In this document: positions 18,533 through 26,259 of the stretch, in pieces
Layout: each line of letters starts with the position of its first letter
Numbering within the stretch: the first letter of the stretch is position 1
DNA from: an uncultured Parabacteroides sp.
Lineage (GTDB): Bacteria > Bacteroidota > Bacteroidia > Bacteroidales > Tannerellaceae
Length of the DNA: 64,000 nucleotides
Assembly (NCBI GenBank): GCA_949295065.1
Contig: CASFJQ010000009.1
Location: 1-64,000 of the forward strand
Direction: 5' to 3'
The notes under the pieces: model-generated
The model's input: the letters and a program-made list of their open reading frames with translations, nothing else
What the model was told of the DNA's origin: nothing
Database searches by the model: none
Made by a program: the position numbers and the translations under genes

Positions 18533-18868
18533 ATGTCAGAAATCACATTAAAACAAGCTCAGGAAACCGTGGACAATTGGATAAAAACTTACGGCGTCCG
18601 ATATTTCAACGAGCTTACGAATATGGCAATACTTACTGAAGAAGTAGGTGAAGTGGCAAGAATTATTGCCCGCAAATATGGCGAACAATCCTTCAAGGAA
18701 AGTGACAAAAACAAAGATTTGTCCGATGAAATGGCAGATGTATTATGGGTTTTGATATGCCTCGCCAACCAGACAGGTATTGATCTTACAGCTGCATTCG
18801 AAAAGAATCTGGCAAAGAAAACTCAGAGAGATAAAGAAAGACATATAAACAATAATAAACTACAATAA
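18533..18868 (+). CDS. MazG-like nucleotide pyrophosphohydrolase
   Basis: A 111-residue single-domain all-alpha NTP pyrophosphatase. Metal ligands are in the EExxE motif (TEEVGEVAR) and the ExxD motif (SDEMADVLWVL). Such proteins hydrolyse non-canonical or damaged dNTP/NTPs to NMP and pyrophosphate. It is 4 bp upstream of deoC, so the two are co-transcribed, which fits nucleotide salvage. Confidence 0.88.
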   Translation: MSEITLKQAQETVDNWIKTYGVRYFNELTNMAILTEEVGEVARIIARKYGEQSFKESDKNKDLSDEMADVLWVLICLANQTGIDLTAAFEKNLAKKTQRDKERHINNNKLQ

Positions 18869-18872
18869 GATT

Positions 18873-19778
18873 ATGGAACAATTTCAAGATTATGAAGATT
18901 TGGGAACTCCTAAATCTGACAAATATCACGAATCATTCGCGAAATTTGAAGCTGCAGGAAGTGATGAAAAGGTAGCTACAGCCGTAACTACTATTCTTGA
19001 TAAACATGCAAGAGAAAACTTCACTCCGGAAGTCTTGAAGAAAATTCATGGATGTATCGACCTTACAACACTTACTTCTATCGACACAAAAGAAAGCGTG
19101 TGGAAAATGGTTGAGAGTGTGAACGACTACGAAGGAACTCGTCCTGATGTTCCAAATGTGGCTGCTATCTGTGTTTATCCAATATTCCTGGAAACAGTAA
19201 AACAGGCTTTGCGAGCTGACAAAGTTCATATTGCTTCAGTTTGTGGCGGCTTCCCTGCTTCACAGACTTTCACAGAAATCAAGGTTGCTGAAACTGCAAT
19301 GGCTGTTATGGAAGGAGCTGATGAAATCGATACAGTTATCAATATTGGCTATTTCCTTGAAGAAAACTACGAGGAACTTTGCGATGAATTGGAAGAAATT
19401 AAATCAAGTTGCCGCGAAGGAAAGATGAAAGTAATCATTGAAAGCGGAGCTTTGGTAAGTGCTGAAAATATCCGTAAAGCTTCTATTCTTGCTGCATATT
19501 CTGGAGCTGATTTCATCAAGACTTCAACAGGCAAAGGTTATCCAGGAGCAACTCCGGAAGCTGCATATACAATCTGTAAAGTTATCAAGAAATATCACGA
19601 ATTGACCGGAAATAAGATTGGTATAAAGGTTGCCGGCGGCATAAGAACTGCAGAAGATGCTGTGAACTATTATACAATTGTAAAGGAAATTCTTGGTGAA
19701 GAATGGTTGAACAGCGACTTGTTCCGTATCGGTGCAAGCAGCCTTGTTCAGGATATTGAGAAAAGACTTGGTAAATAA
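18873..19778 (+). CDS. deoC: Deoxyribose-phosphate aldolase
   Basis: A 301-residue class I aldolase that cleaves 2-deoxyribose-5-phosphate to glyceraldehyde-3-phosphate and acetaldehyde in deoxynucleoside catabolism. The Schiff-base lysine is in ADFIKTSTGKG (about residue 214) and the second catalytic lysine in IGIKVAGGI (about 250). It carries an N-terminal extension of ~45 residues relative to short bacterial DeoC, as in the longer eukaryote-like form. It follows the MazG-like gene by 4 bp and is convergent with the polyprenyl synthase gene. Confidence 0.95.
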   Translation: MEQFQDYEDLGTPKSDKYHESFAKFEAAGSDEKVATAVTTILDKHARENFTPEVLKKIHGCIDLTTLTSIDTKESVWKMVESVNDYEGTRPDVPNVAAICVYPIFLETVKQALRADKVHIASVCGGFPASQTFTEIKVAETAMAVMEGADEIDTVINIGYFLEENYEELCDELEEIKSSCREGKMKVIIESGALVSAENIRKASILAAYSGADFIKTSTGKGYPGATPEAAYTICKVIKKYHELTGNKIGIKVAGGIRTAEDAVNYYTIVKEILGEEWLNSDLFRIGASSLVQDIEKRLGK

Positions 19779-19794
19779 AAACTGCTGAGAACAT

Positions 19795-19856
19795 AAAAAA
19801 ATAAGTTGACAAGATTCAAGATTTATCACTTGTATTCTTGTCAACTTATTTTGTTT
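19795..19856. terminator. Family A palindrome A3 acting as a bidirectional terminator
   Basis: ATAAGTTGACAAGA (19801-19814) pairs perfectly with TCTTGTCAACTTAT (19836-19849). A seven-base run of A lies on the left flank (T run for minus-strand transcripts) and TTTTGTTT on the right. It is placed between the convergent deoC and polyprenyl synthase stops. Confidence 0.75.
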
Positions 19857-19866
19857 AACGAATAGA

Positions 19867-20838
19867 TTATTTCTTTCTTTCAATTACATATTCTGCCAAA
19901 TCCTTCAAACCTTGTCTTGCCGGTGAATCTTTCAGAGAATCCAATTCTGCCAACGCTTTATTATAAAATTCTCTCATTCGGGATTCAGCATATTCAATTC
20001 CACCTTTTGCTTTGGCAAACTCAATCAGAGATTCAATATTTTCAGTAGTGAAATCTTTTTCCAAAATTATGCGGCGGAAACTCTCAGCTTCTTCCCCACC
20101 CGACCGTAATGCATATAATAAAGGAAGAGTAATCTTTCCTTCACGGATGTCGTTGCCTGTCGGTTTACCGATATTCAAATCATGGAAATAATCGAATATG
20201 TCGTCTTTAATCTGGAAGCTGTATCCTAAATATTCTCCAAAGCGTTTCAGGATTTCTATTTCGTGTTCTGTTGCATTAGCAGAAATTGCGCCAATCTCAG
20301 CACAGGCAGAAAGCAGTGTTGCAGTCTTCTTGAATATAACCTGCATATAGCAGTCTTCATCAATTATGCTTTCATCTGCTGTTTCAAGTTGCTTGATTTC
20401 TCCTTCGGACAAGTCTCTTCCCAAATTTGAAACTATACCGATAATACGCAAATTTCCTGTCTGTATTGAACGAATCAAAGCTGTTGAAAGAACATAATCT
20501 CCAACTAAAACAGAAACACGGTTATCAAAAATGGCATTCAACGAAGGAACACCTCGGCGTTGTTTTGTCTCATCAATTACATCATCATGTATCAATGTTG
20601 CTGTATGAAGCAATTCCAGAAATATGGATGAGTTTATTGTAACGTCGTTAACACCACCACAAGCTTCCGCAGATAGCAGCACCAGCAATGGGCGCACATG
20701 CTTTCCGGTAGAATTCAATATCTGCTCAATGGCAGATTGCAATAAACGCGTTTCACTACGTAGGGATAATTCAAATTCCTTGTTGAAACGTGCAAATGCA
20801 GCAGCTACCGGTTCCTCTATTTTACTTCTATCTTTCAT
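19867..20838 (-). CDS. Trans-type polyprenyl diphosphate synthase
   Basis: A 323-residue isoprenoid chain-elongating enzyme, likely making the side chain of menaquinone. The first Asp-rich motif is in LIHDDVIDETKQRRG and the second in QIKDDIFDYF. The start at 20838 (MKDRSKIEEPVAAAF) is preferred because the longer form (20868) reads through the promoter element at 20857-20864. It is divergent from polA with only 99 bp between starts. Confidence 0.92.
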   Translation of the reverse strand: MKDRSKIEEPVAAAFARFNKEFELSLRSETRLLQSAIEQILNSTGKHVRPLLVLLSAEACGGVNDVTINSSIFLELLHTATLIHDDVIDETKQRRGVPSLNAIFDNRVSVLVGDYVLSTALIRSIQTGNLRIIGIVSNLGRDLSEGEIKQLETADESIIDEDCYMQVIFKKTATLLSACAEIGAISANATEHEIEILKRFGEYLGYSFQIKDDIFDYFHDLNIGKPTGNDIREGKITLPLLYALRSGGEEAESFRRIILEKDFTTENIESLIEFAKAKGGIEYAESRMREFYNKALAELDSLKDSPARQGLKDLAEYVIERKK

Positions 20839-20856
20839 AAAAATATCAACGATACG

Positions 20857-20864
20857 CAAAAGTA
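20857..20864 (-). promoter_or_regulatory. -7 element of the polyprenyl synthase gene
   Basis: Minus strand TACTTTTG, 18 bp upstream of the chosen ATG. Confidence 0.5.
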
Positions 20865-20895
20865 GCAAAAAGTATCGAGTAAGCTAGTTTTTTTG

Positions 20896-20903
20896 TACAT
20901 TTA
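20896..20903 (+). promoter_or_regulatory. Possible -7 element of polA
   Basis: TACATTTA (7 of 8 to TAnnTTTG), 34 bp upstream of the chosen polA start. Confidence 0.35.
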
Positions 20904-20937
20904 CCGAAGTTTGTCACACAAAAACCTATTCATAAGA

Positions 20938-23703
20938 ATGAAATTACTCCTTATAGATGCTTATGCGCTTATTTATCGCTCATATTATGCGCTGATAAGA
21001 AGCCCTCGAATCAATTCGAAAGGTTTCAACACTTCGGCTATTTTCGGATTTGTGAATATATTGGAAGATGTTCTCAAAAAGGAAAATCCCAGTCATGTTG
21101 CCGTTGCTTTCGACCCGAAAGGACCGACTTTCCGTCATGAAGCCTTCGAACAATACAAGGCTCAGCGCGAAGAAACTCCCGAAGTGATCAGACAATCTGT
21201 TCCAATTATCAGAGATATTATCGAAGCATATAATATACCAATTCTTGAAGTTCCGGGATATGAAGCTGACGATGTTATCGGAACTATATCCAAACAAGCC
21301 GCACAGAAAGGTTTCACCGTATATATGATGACGCCGGATAAAGACTATGGTCAGCTTGTCGGTGATAATATATATATGTATAGACCTAAGCACGGCGGCG
21401 GATATGATATTATGGGCGTTCCGGAAGTGTTGGCAAAATTCAATCTTTCTTCTACGGAACAAGTAATAGACTTGCTCGGTTTGATGGGCGACAGCTCTGA
21501 CAACATTCCGGGTTGTCCTGGCGTTGGCGAAAAAACAGCTCAGAAACTTCTCGCCGATTTTGGTAGTATAGATAATCTTCTTGCGAACACAGACAAACTG
21601 AAAGGTGCACAGAAAAAGAAAGTGGAAGAAAATGCTGAGCAAATCCGTTTCTCAAAATTCCTTGCCACAATCAAGACTGATGTTCCTATTGAATTTGATG
21701 CTGACTCTTGCAAAAAGCAAAATGTTAATGAAGATAAACTAATCGAAATATATACCGAATTAGAATTTAGAACTTTTATTAACAGATTTAAACAAGAGTC
21801 GCAGAAAGAAGTAAAATCTGGTCCTGTTCAAGGCTCACTTTTTGCCATTTTTTCGGACGAAAATACGGAAGCTGAAAAAAAATCGAGTCTCGCGGACTTA
21901 AAATCCACTCCTCACACCTATCATATTGCTGATAATGAGAAAGAAATAAGCAAAATTTGCTCGATTTTGGAGAATCAGAAATTTTTCTGTTTTGACACGG
22001 AAACTGACGGAATCGACCCGCTGACTGCAGAATTGGTAGGAATGTCGTTTTCTATCACCAAAAATGAAGCTTGGTACGTTCCGGTTCCGGCAAACAAAGA
22101 AGAAGCGACGAAAATTGTTGCCCGCTTCTCTCCTGCCCTACAGAATCCGGAAATTCAGAAAATCGGTCAGAATATAAAATTCGATATTCTTGTTCTCAGA
22201 AAATATGGAGTGAAAGTTGCCGGTCCACTTTTCGACACAATGATTGCACACTATCTGCTCAATCCGGAACTTCGTCATAATATGGATTACCTTGCGGAAA
22301 CATATTTGAAGTATAAAACTGTATCAATCGAAGAGCTTATCGGTCCGAAAGGAAAAAAGCAGGGAAACATGAGAAATGTTCCGCTTAATCAGATTTCGGA
22401 ATATGCTGCAGAAGATGCAGACATAACCTTGCAACTTAAAGATTACTTCGAACCTCTGCTGAAACAGGAATCAGTAGAAGATTTGTTCCATAATATTGAA
22501 ATGCCTTTGATTTATGTTTTGGCAGAAATGGAAGCAACCGGTGTAACTCTTGATACATCTGCTTTGAAAGAATCTTCTGAAATTCTTTCCGGCCAACTTG
22601 TTTCATTGGAAAAGGAAATTCATGAACTTGCCGGTTTGGAATTCAACATCAATTCACCGAAACAGATTGGTGAAGTTCTGTTCGACAGAATGAAATTGGA
22701 CGAAAAAGCAAAGAAAACAAAAACTGGAGGCTACAGCACTAGCGAAGAGGTTTTGGAAAAATTGCGTTCAAAGCATCCGATTATCGGAAAGATTCTGGAA
22801 TATCGTGGTTTGAAGAAATTGCTGAGCACTTATATTGACGCTCTTCCGGAACTTATCAACAAAGAAACCGGAAAGATTCACACTTCATTCAATCAGGCTG
22901 TTACTGCTACAGGACGATTAAGTTCAACTAATCCGAACCTGCAGAACATTCCTGTCCGTGATGAAATGGGACGTGAAATTCGTCGTGCCTTTACAGCTGA
23001 TAATGATGACTGCATTTTCTTCTCTGCCGACTATTCGCAGATTGAACTTCGCATTATGGCTCATCTTAGCAACGATGCTCACATGGTTGAAGCTTTTGTC
23101 AGTGGCGAAGATATTCATGCTGCAACAGCTGCAAAGATTTATAATGTTCCGATAAATGAAGTAACCAGCGATATGCGCCGAAAGGCAAAAACAGCAAACT
23201 TTGGTATTATCTATGGTATTTCTGTTTTTGGTCTTGCCGAAAGATTGAATATTCCACGCGCAGAATCAAAAGAATTGATTGACGGCTATTTCAATACTTA
23301 TCCGGAAATACGAAAATATATGGATGAAAGTATCCGCGTTGCCAAAGAACATGGTTATGTTGAAACTATTTTCAAGCGTAAACGTTTTCTTCCGGATATT
23401 AATTCCGGAAATGCTGTTGTCCGAGGTTATGCCGAACGAAATGCCATAAATGCTCCAATTCAGGGAAGTGCTGCCGACATTATTAAACTGGCAATGATTA
23501 AAATACATCAAAGATTTGAAGAAGAAGGTCTAAAGAGTCGTATGATTCTGCAAGTTCACGACGAATTGAACTTCAATGTCTATAAAGAAGAATATGAAAA
23601 GGTGAAAGAAATTGTCCTTGATTCTATGGAAAATGTCATCAAACTTCGTGTTCCTCTGATTGCAGATTACGGTGAAGGTAAAAGTTGGCTTGAAGCTCAT
23701 TGA
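20938..23703 (+). CDS. polA: DNA polymerase I
   Basis: A 921-residue replication and repair polymerase. The start at 20938 (MKLLLIDAYALIYRSYYAL) is canonical; the upstream in-frame ATG at 20893 overlaps the promoter. The 5'-3' exonuclease domain is residues ~1-290 (GYEADDVIGT, DSSDNIPGCPGVGEKTA). The 3'-5' exonuclease domain (~330-520) keeps its metal ligands in FDTETDG, so proofreading is probable. The polymerase domain has motif A (DYSQIELRIMAHLS), motif B (RRKAKTANFGIIYG) and motif C (QVHDEL). It is followed by palindrome C1. Confidence 0.97.
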   Translation: MKLLLIDAYALIYRSYYALIRSPRINSKGFNTSAIFGFVNILEDVLKKENPSHVAVAFDPKGPTFRHEAFEQYKAQREETPEVIRQSVPIIRDIIEAYNIPILEVPGYEADDVIGTISKQAAQKGFTVYMMTPDKDYGQLVGDNIYMYRPKHGGGYDIMGVPEVLAKFNLSSTEQVIDLLGLMGDSSDNIPGCPGVGEKTAQKLLADFGSIDNLLANTDKLKGAQKKKVEENAEQIRFSKFLATIKTDVPIEFDADSCKKQNVNEDKLIEIYTELEFRTFINRFKQESQKEVKSGPVQGSLFAIFSDENTEAEKKSSLADLKSTPHTYHIADNEKEISKICSILENQKFFCFDTETDGIDPLTAELVGMSFSITKNEAWYVPVPANKEEATKIVARFSPALQNPEIQKIGQNIKFDILVLRKYGVKVAGPLFDTMIAHYLLNPELRHNMDYLAETYLKYKTVSIEELIGPKGKKQGNMRNVPLNQISEYAAEDADITLQLKDYFEPLLKQESVEDLFHNIEMPLIYVLAEMEATGVTLDTSALKESSEILSGQLVSLEKEIHELAGLEFNINSPKQIGEVLFDRMKLDEKAKKTKTGGYSTSEEVLEKLRSKHPIIGKILEYRGLKKLLSTYIDALPELINKETGKIHTSFNQAVTATGRLSSTNPNLQNIPVRDEMGREIRRAFTADNDDCIFFSADYSQIELRIMAHLSNDAHMVEAFVSGEDIHAATAAKIYNVPINEVTSDMRRKAKTANFGIIYGISVFGLAERLNIPRAESKELIDGYFNTYPEIRKYMDESIRVAKEHGYVETIFKRKRFLPDINSGNAVVRGYAERNAINAPIQGSAADIIKLAMIKIHQRFEEEGLKSRMILQVHDELNFNVYKEEYEKVKEIVLDSMENVIKLRVPLIADYGEGKSWLEAH

Positions 23704-23719
23704 TGTTCATTTATATACA

Positions 23720-23855
23720 AAGAGGCTGTGTCAAAAATAAGTTTAAACACAGAGTCACAGAGATACAGAGTTAATATTTTATTTATACTCAATTTATTTC
23801 CTCTGTGACTTCGTGCTTCTGTGTTTCTTTATTTTCGTTTTGACACAGCTTCTTT
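23720..23855. repeat. Family C long palindrome, copy C1
   Basis: Outer arms AAAGAGGCTGTGTCAAAA and TTTTGACACAGCTTCTTT differ at one position. Inner arms are built of ACACAGAG words (left) and CTCTGTG words (right). It sits between the convergent polA and esterase genes. Confidence 0.85.
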
Positions 23856-23889
23856 ATTTTTCGATATATATTTTTATCTCAATTATCCA

Positions 23890-24843
23890 TCAGTTCACAT
23901 TTGCCTTCAAATAATCCTCAAGCTTGAAATCCTTGAATACATCTTCTTTTCCCGGATTAACCTCTTCTATATGCTGATATACAGAATCCTTTTTCTCAAT
24001 AAAACGAGATATGAATCTGCCAATTTCCGGCAAATGTGTCTGCATTGGTGTATCTGCAATTTCATGACTACAATTTCGGAACTGGAAGAATTGATGCGGA
24101 ACTTTCAGGCTATCCAAAGAAGCATCTATTGTTGACGAACCATATAATCCTACCTGGCCAATTACAGCTTCTTTAAAAGGAACAATGCTATCAGCATCTC
24201 CATGAAACAACAAACAAGGTGCAGGCTTTGATGCCCATTTCAATGGTCCCGGTGAACAAATTGCTCCGGCAAAAGATATCAAACCTGCGTATTTGAAATC
24301 CTTAGGCAAAACAGCCTCGTTAACTATTCCATTACACAAACCATAAACAGCTTGCGAAGCTGTTATTGCTCCGGCACTGGAACCACTTGCAATAATCATT
24401 TCAGGATTTATATTCCACTCTGATTTATGCTGCAAAACGAAACTTGTGGCAAGATAGAAATCACTGACAGCCGTCATGATAGCATTCTGAAGTAAAGGAA
24501 CAAAGTCTTGTGGCTTCTCAATTTTCACAGGATTGATATTGCCCAAAGTTGTTCTGTAATCTGTAGAAATTACAACATAACCTTTTTCTGCCAGATAATG
24601 AAAATAAGGTTCATACGACTTCCAGGCTCTGTCTCCTCCCTTGAATCCTCCGCCGAAAGCAAAAACTACGGTTGTACGTGGCTGTTGGCTAACTGATTCT
24701 GACATTTCATATTTGTCAAGATACAAAGTATCTTTTCCATAAACAGCATAAATATAAGTCTGTTTTTCTATTTCTGAAGCTTTTGATATTTGGGTAAATC
24801 CAAACAGAAAAGATAATGTAAACAGGAAAAATACGGCTCTCAT
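23890..24843 (-). CDS. Secreted alpha/beta-hydrolase / esterase
   Basis: A 317-residue exported serine hydrolase with a signal peptide (about 1-23). The oxyanion region is GGGFKGG (64-70). The nucleophile is Ser156 in G154-S-S-A-G. The putative acid is in FHGDADSIVPF and the histidine in NCSHEIAD. It resembles BD-FAE or LIP-type esterases. It is convergent with polA, and hairpin array D2 lies upstream. It may deacylate dietary or host glycans; no specific substrate is evident. Confidence 0.82.
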   Translation of the reverse strand: MRAVFFLFTLSFLFGFTQISKASEIEKQTYIYAVYGKDTLYLDKYEMSESVSQQPRTTVVFAFGGGFKGGDRAWKSYEPYFHYLAEKGYVVISTDYRTTLGNINPVKIEKPQDFVPLLQNAIMTAVSDFYLATSFVLQHKSEWNINPEMIIASGSSAGAITASQAVYGLCNGIVNEAVLPKDFKYAGLISFAGAICSPGPLKWASKPAPCLLFHGDADSIVPFKEAVIGQVGLYGSSTIDASLDSLKVPHQFFQFRNCSHEIADTPMQTHLPEIGRFISRFIEKKDSVYQHIEEVNPGKEDVFKDFKLEDYLKANVN

Positions 24844-24980
24844 AACTAACTGAATTATTGTTTTATTATTATATAGAATTTATATACCAACAAACTTAAT
24901 AAAATTTTTCCATATTAGCTCCATTATTATTTAATATACTATAAAACAAGTAATTATGCTTTCAGTACAATTTTATACTT

Positions 24981-25075
24981 TGGAAAACTTTTTTCATCGG
25001 GATGAAACAAAAATTCCATATAATATGAAAAATAATTTTCATATTATATGGAAAAAGTTTTTCACCTATTATGTG
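24981..25075. repeat. Family D tandem hairpin array, copy D2
   Basis: Units TTTTTTCAT-n-ATGAAAC, TTCCATATAATATGAAAAAT and TTTTCATATTATATGGAAAA in series. It starts with TGGAAAACTTTTTTCAT, the reverse complement of the terminal module of D1 and D4, so it has the opposite orientation. It lies between the esterase start and the NigD-like stop. Confidence 0.8.
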
Positions 25076-25088
25076 TAAAGCACAAATG

Positions 25089-25838
25089 TCAATTCAAATT
25101 CAACACACTTCTTTCAGCGGCCAAAGCAGCAGATGCCGGAGTAGATTTGCGAGTACAATATTTGAACTCAACAGATTTATCTCCGCTATAAGATTTCCAT
25201 TTAAGTTTAAGATTTACTGTCTCGCCATTTGTATCAGGCAAACTGTCCAAACGAAAAGCAACCAATCCATCGGCCATCGGACCATAATAGTTACCGTAAG
25301 CATTGTGGCGGAATTCTACTTCATACGGATTTTCAGGATTCTTGCCCAAAAGCAAATTTACGAAATGCTTCTCTCCTCTTTCTGTACGGAAGCGAAGAGT
25401 AAGATAACCATCTTCAGCAATCGTAACCCAATCGTTTACAATTTCTACAGGGTCAGTTCCATAAACTGAATCATTCTGAAGTCCCAAATCCGGAGCGATT
25501 GTTTTAGTAAGAATACTGTCCATCCAGTTGATTTGGACTGCTTTTGTATATTCTCCACTTGGTTCGTTTACTTCCACAAAATTCACCAATGCACGCACTT
25601 CTTTTGCTCCATAAGGAGAAGAAGTAACATTTACCGGCAACAATGTAGTTGTGTCATCGAGCTGAAGGAAATAAGTATCTCCTCCGTCAACAGGTTTCAC
25701 TGTTACCAAAGCATTAGGCAACAAATCATAATAATGATAATTGTCATCGTCCTTCAAACAAGACTGAAACATCATCGTAGAAGCCAGCACACCCAGCATC
25801 AATACACTTTTTCCTAAATTCAATAATTTGGTTTTCAT
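25089..25838 (-). CDS. NigD-like lipoprotein
   Basis: A 249-residue probable lipoprotein (lipobox FQSC with C27, followed by LKDDDN, a typical Bacteroides surface-export context). The N-terminal OB-like and C-terminal beta-sandwich layout of NigD-like proteins is suggested by LLPNALVTVKPV and LPVNVTSSPYGAKEVRALVN. NigD was named from a bacteriocin-locus context; the function of the family is unknown. It is a single gene flanked by repeats D2 and A4. Confidence 0.75.
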   Translation of the reverse strand: MKTKLLNLGKSVLMLGVLASTMMFQSCLKDDDNYHYYDLLPNALVTVKPVDGGDTYFLQLDDTTTLLPVNVTSSPYGAKEVRALVNFVEVNEPSGEYTKAVQINWMDSILTKTIAPDLGLQNDSVYGTDPVEIVNDWVTIAEDGYLTLRFRTERGEKHFVNLLLGKNPENPYEVEFRHNAYGNYYGPMADGLVAFRLDSLPDTNGETVNLKLKWKSYSGDKSVEFKYCTRKSTPASAALAAERSVLNLN

Positions 25839-25857
25839 AAACAGATATTATTAATTT

Positions 25858-25996
25858 AAGTTTCGCAAATTACTCAACTTAAAAGTTGACAAGTCTTCAG
25901 GAACAAGTTGACAAGGTAAAATTACCATTAATACTATATTTACTCTTGTCAACTTGTTTCTTGTCAACTTGTTAATCAAATACTATTGCGAAACTT
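25858..25996. repeat. Family A palindrome, copy A4, flanked by an extra inverted repeat
   Basis: Core 25881-25980 has GTTGACAAG words left and CTTGTCAAC words right. It is enclosed by AAGTTTCGCAA (25858-25868) and TTGCGAAACTT (25986-25996). It lies in the 421-bp gap upstream of the NigD-like gene. Confidence 0.85.
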
Positions 25997-26150
25997 GAGT
26001 TATTAATTTTCAAGTTTATCCAGTTTCAATGATTTTTCTGAAACTTTCTATATTATAGAATGCAGGAAATAGTGTAAATGCTGCATGAAGTGGGGAAAAT
26101 TTATTGAAAATAATATCAATGACAGAAGTTTCGCATACGAAATTTCCAGC

Positions 26151-26239
26151 CAACGAGTTAAAAAAGAAAACAAGTTGACAAGGTCTTTACTATTTTACCT
26201 TGTCAACTTGTTCCTAAATCCTTGTCAACTTTTAAGTTT
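26151..26239. repeat. Family A palindrome, copy A5
   Basis: AAACAAGTTGACAAGGT and ACCTTGTCAACTTGTT arms, plus an extra right word CTTGTCAACTT. It lies just past the DUF4838 gene's stop. Confidence 0.85.
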
Positions 26240-26259
26240 TGCAATTACAAAAACTTAAA

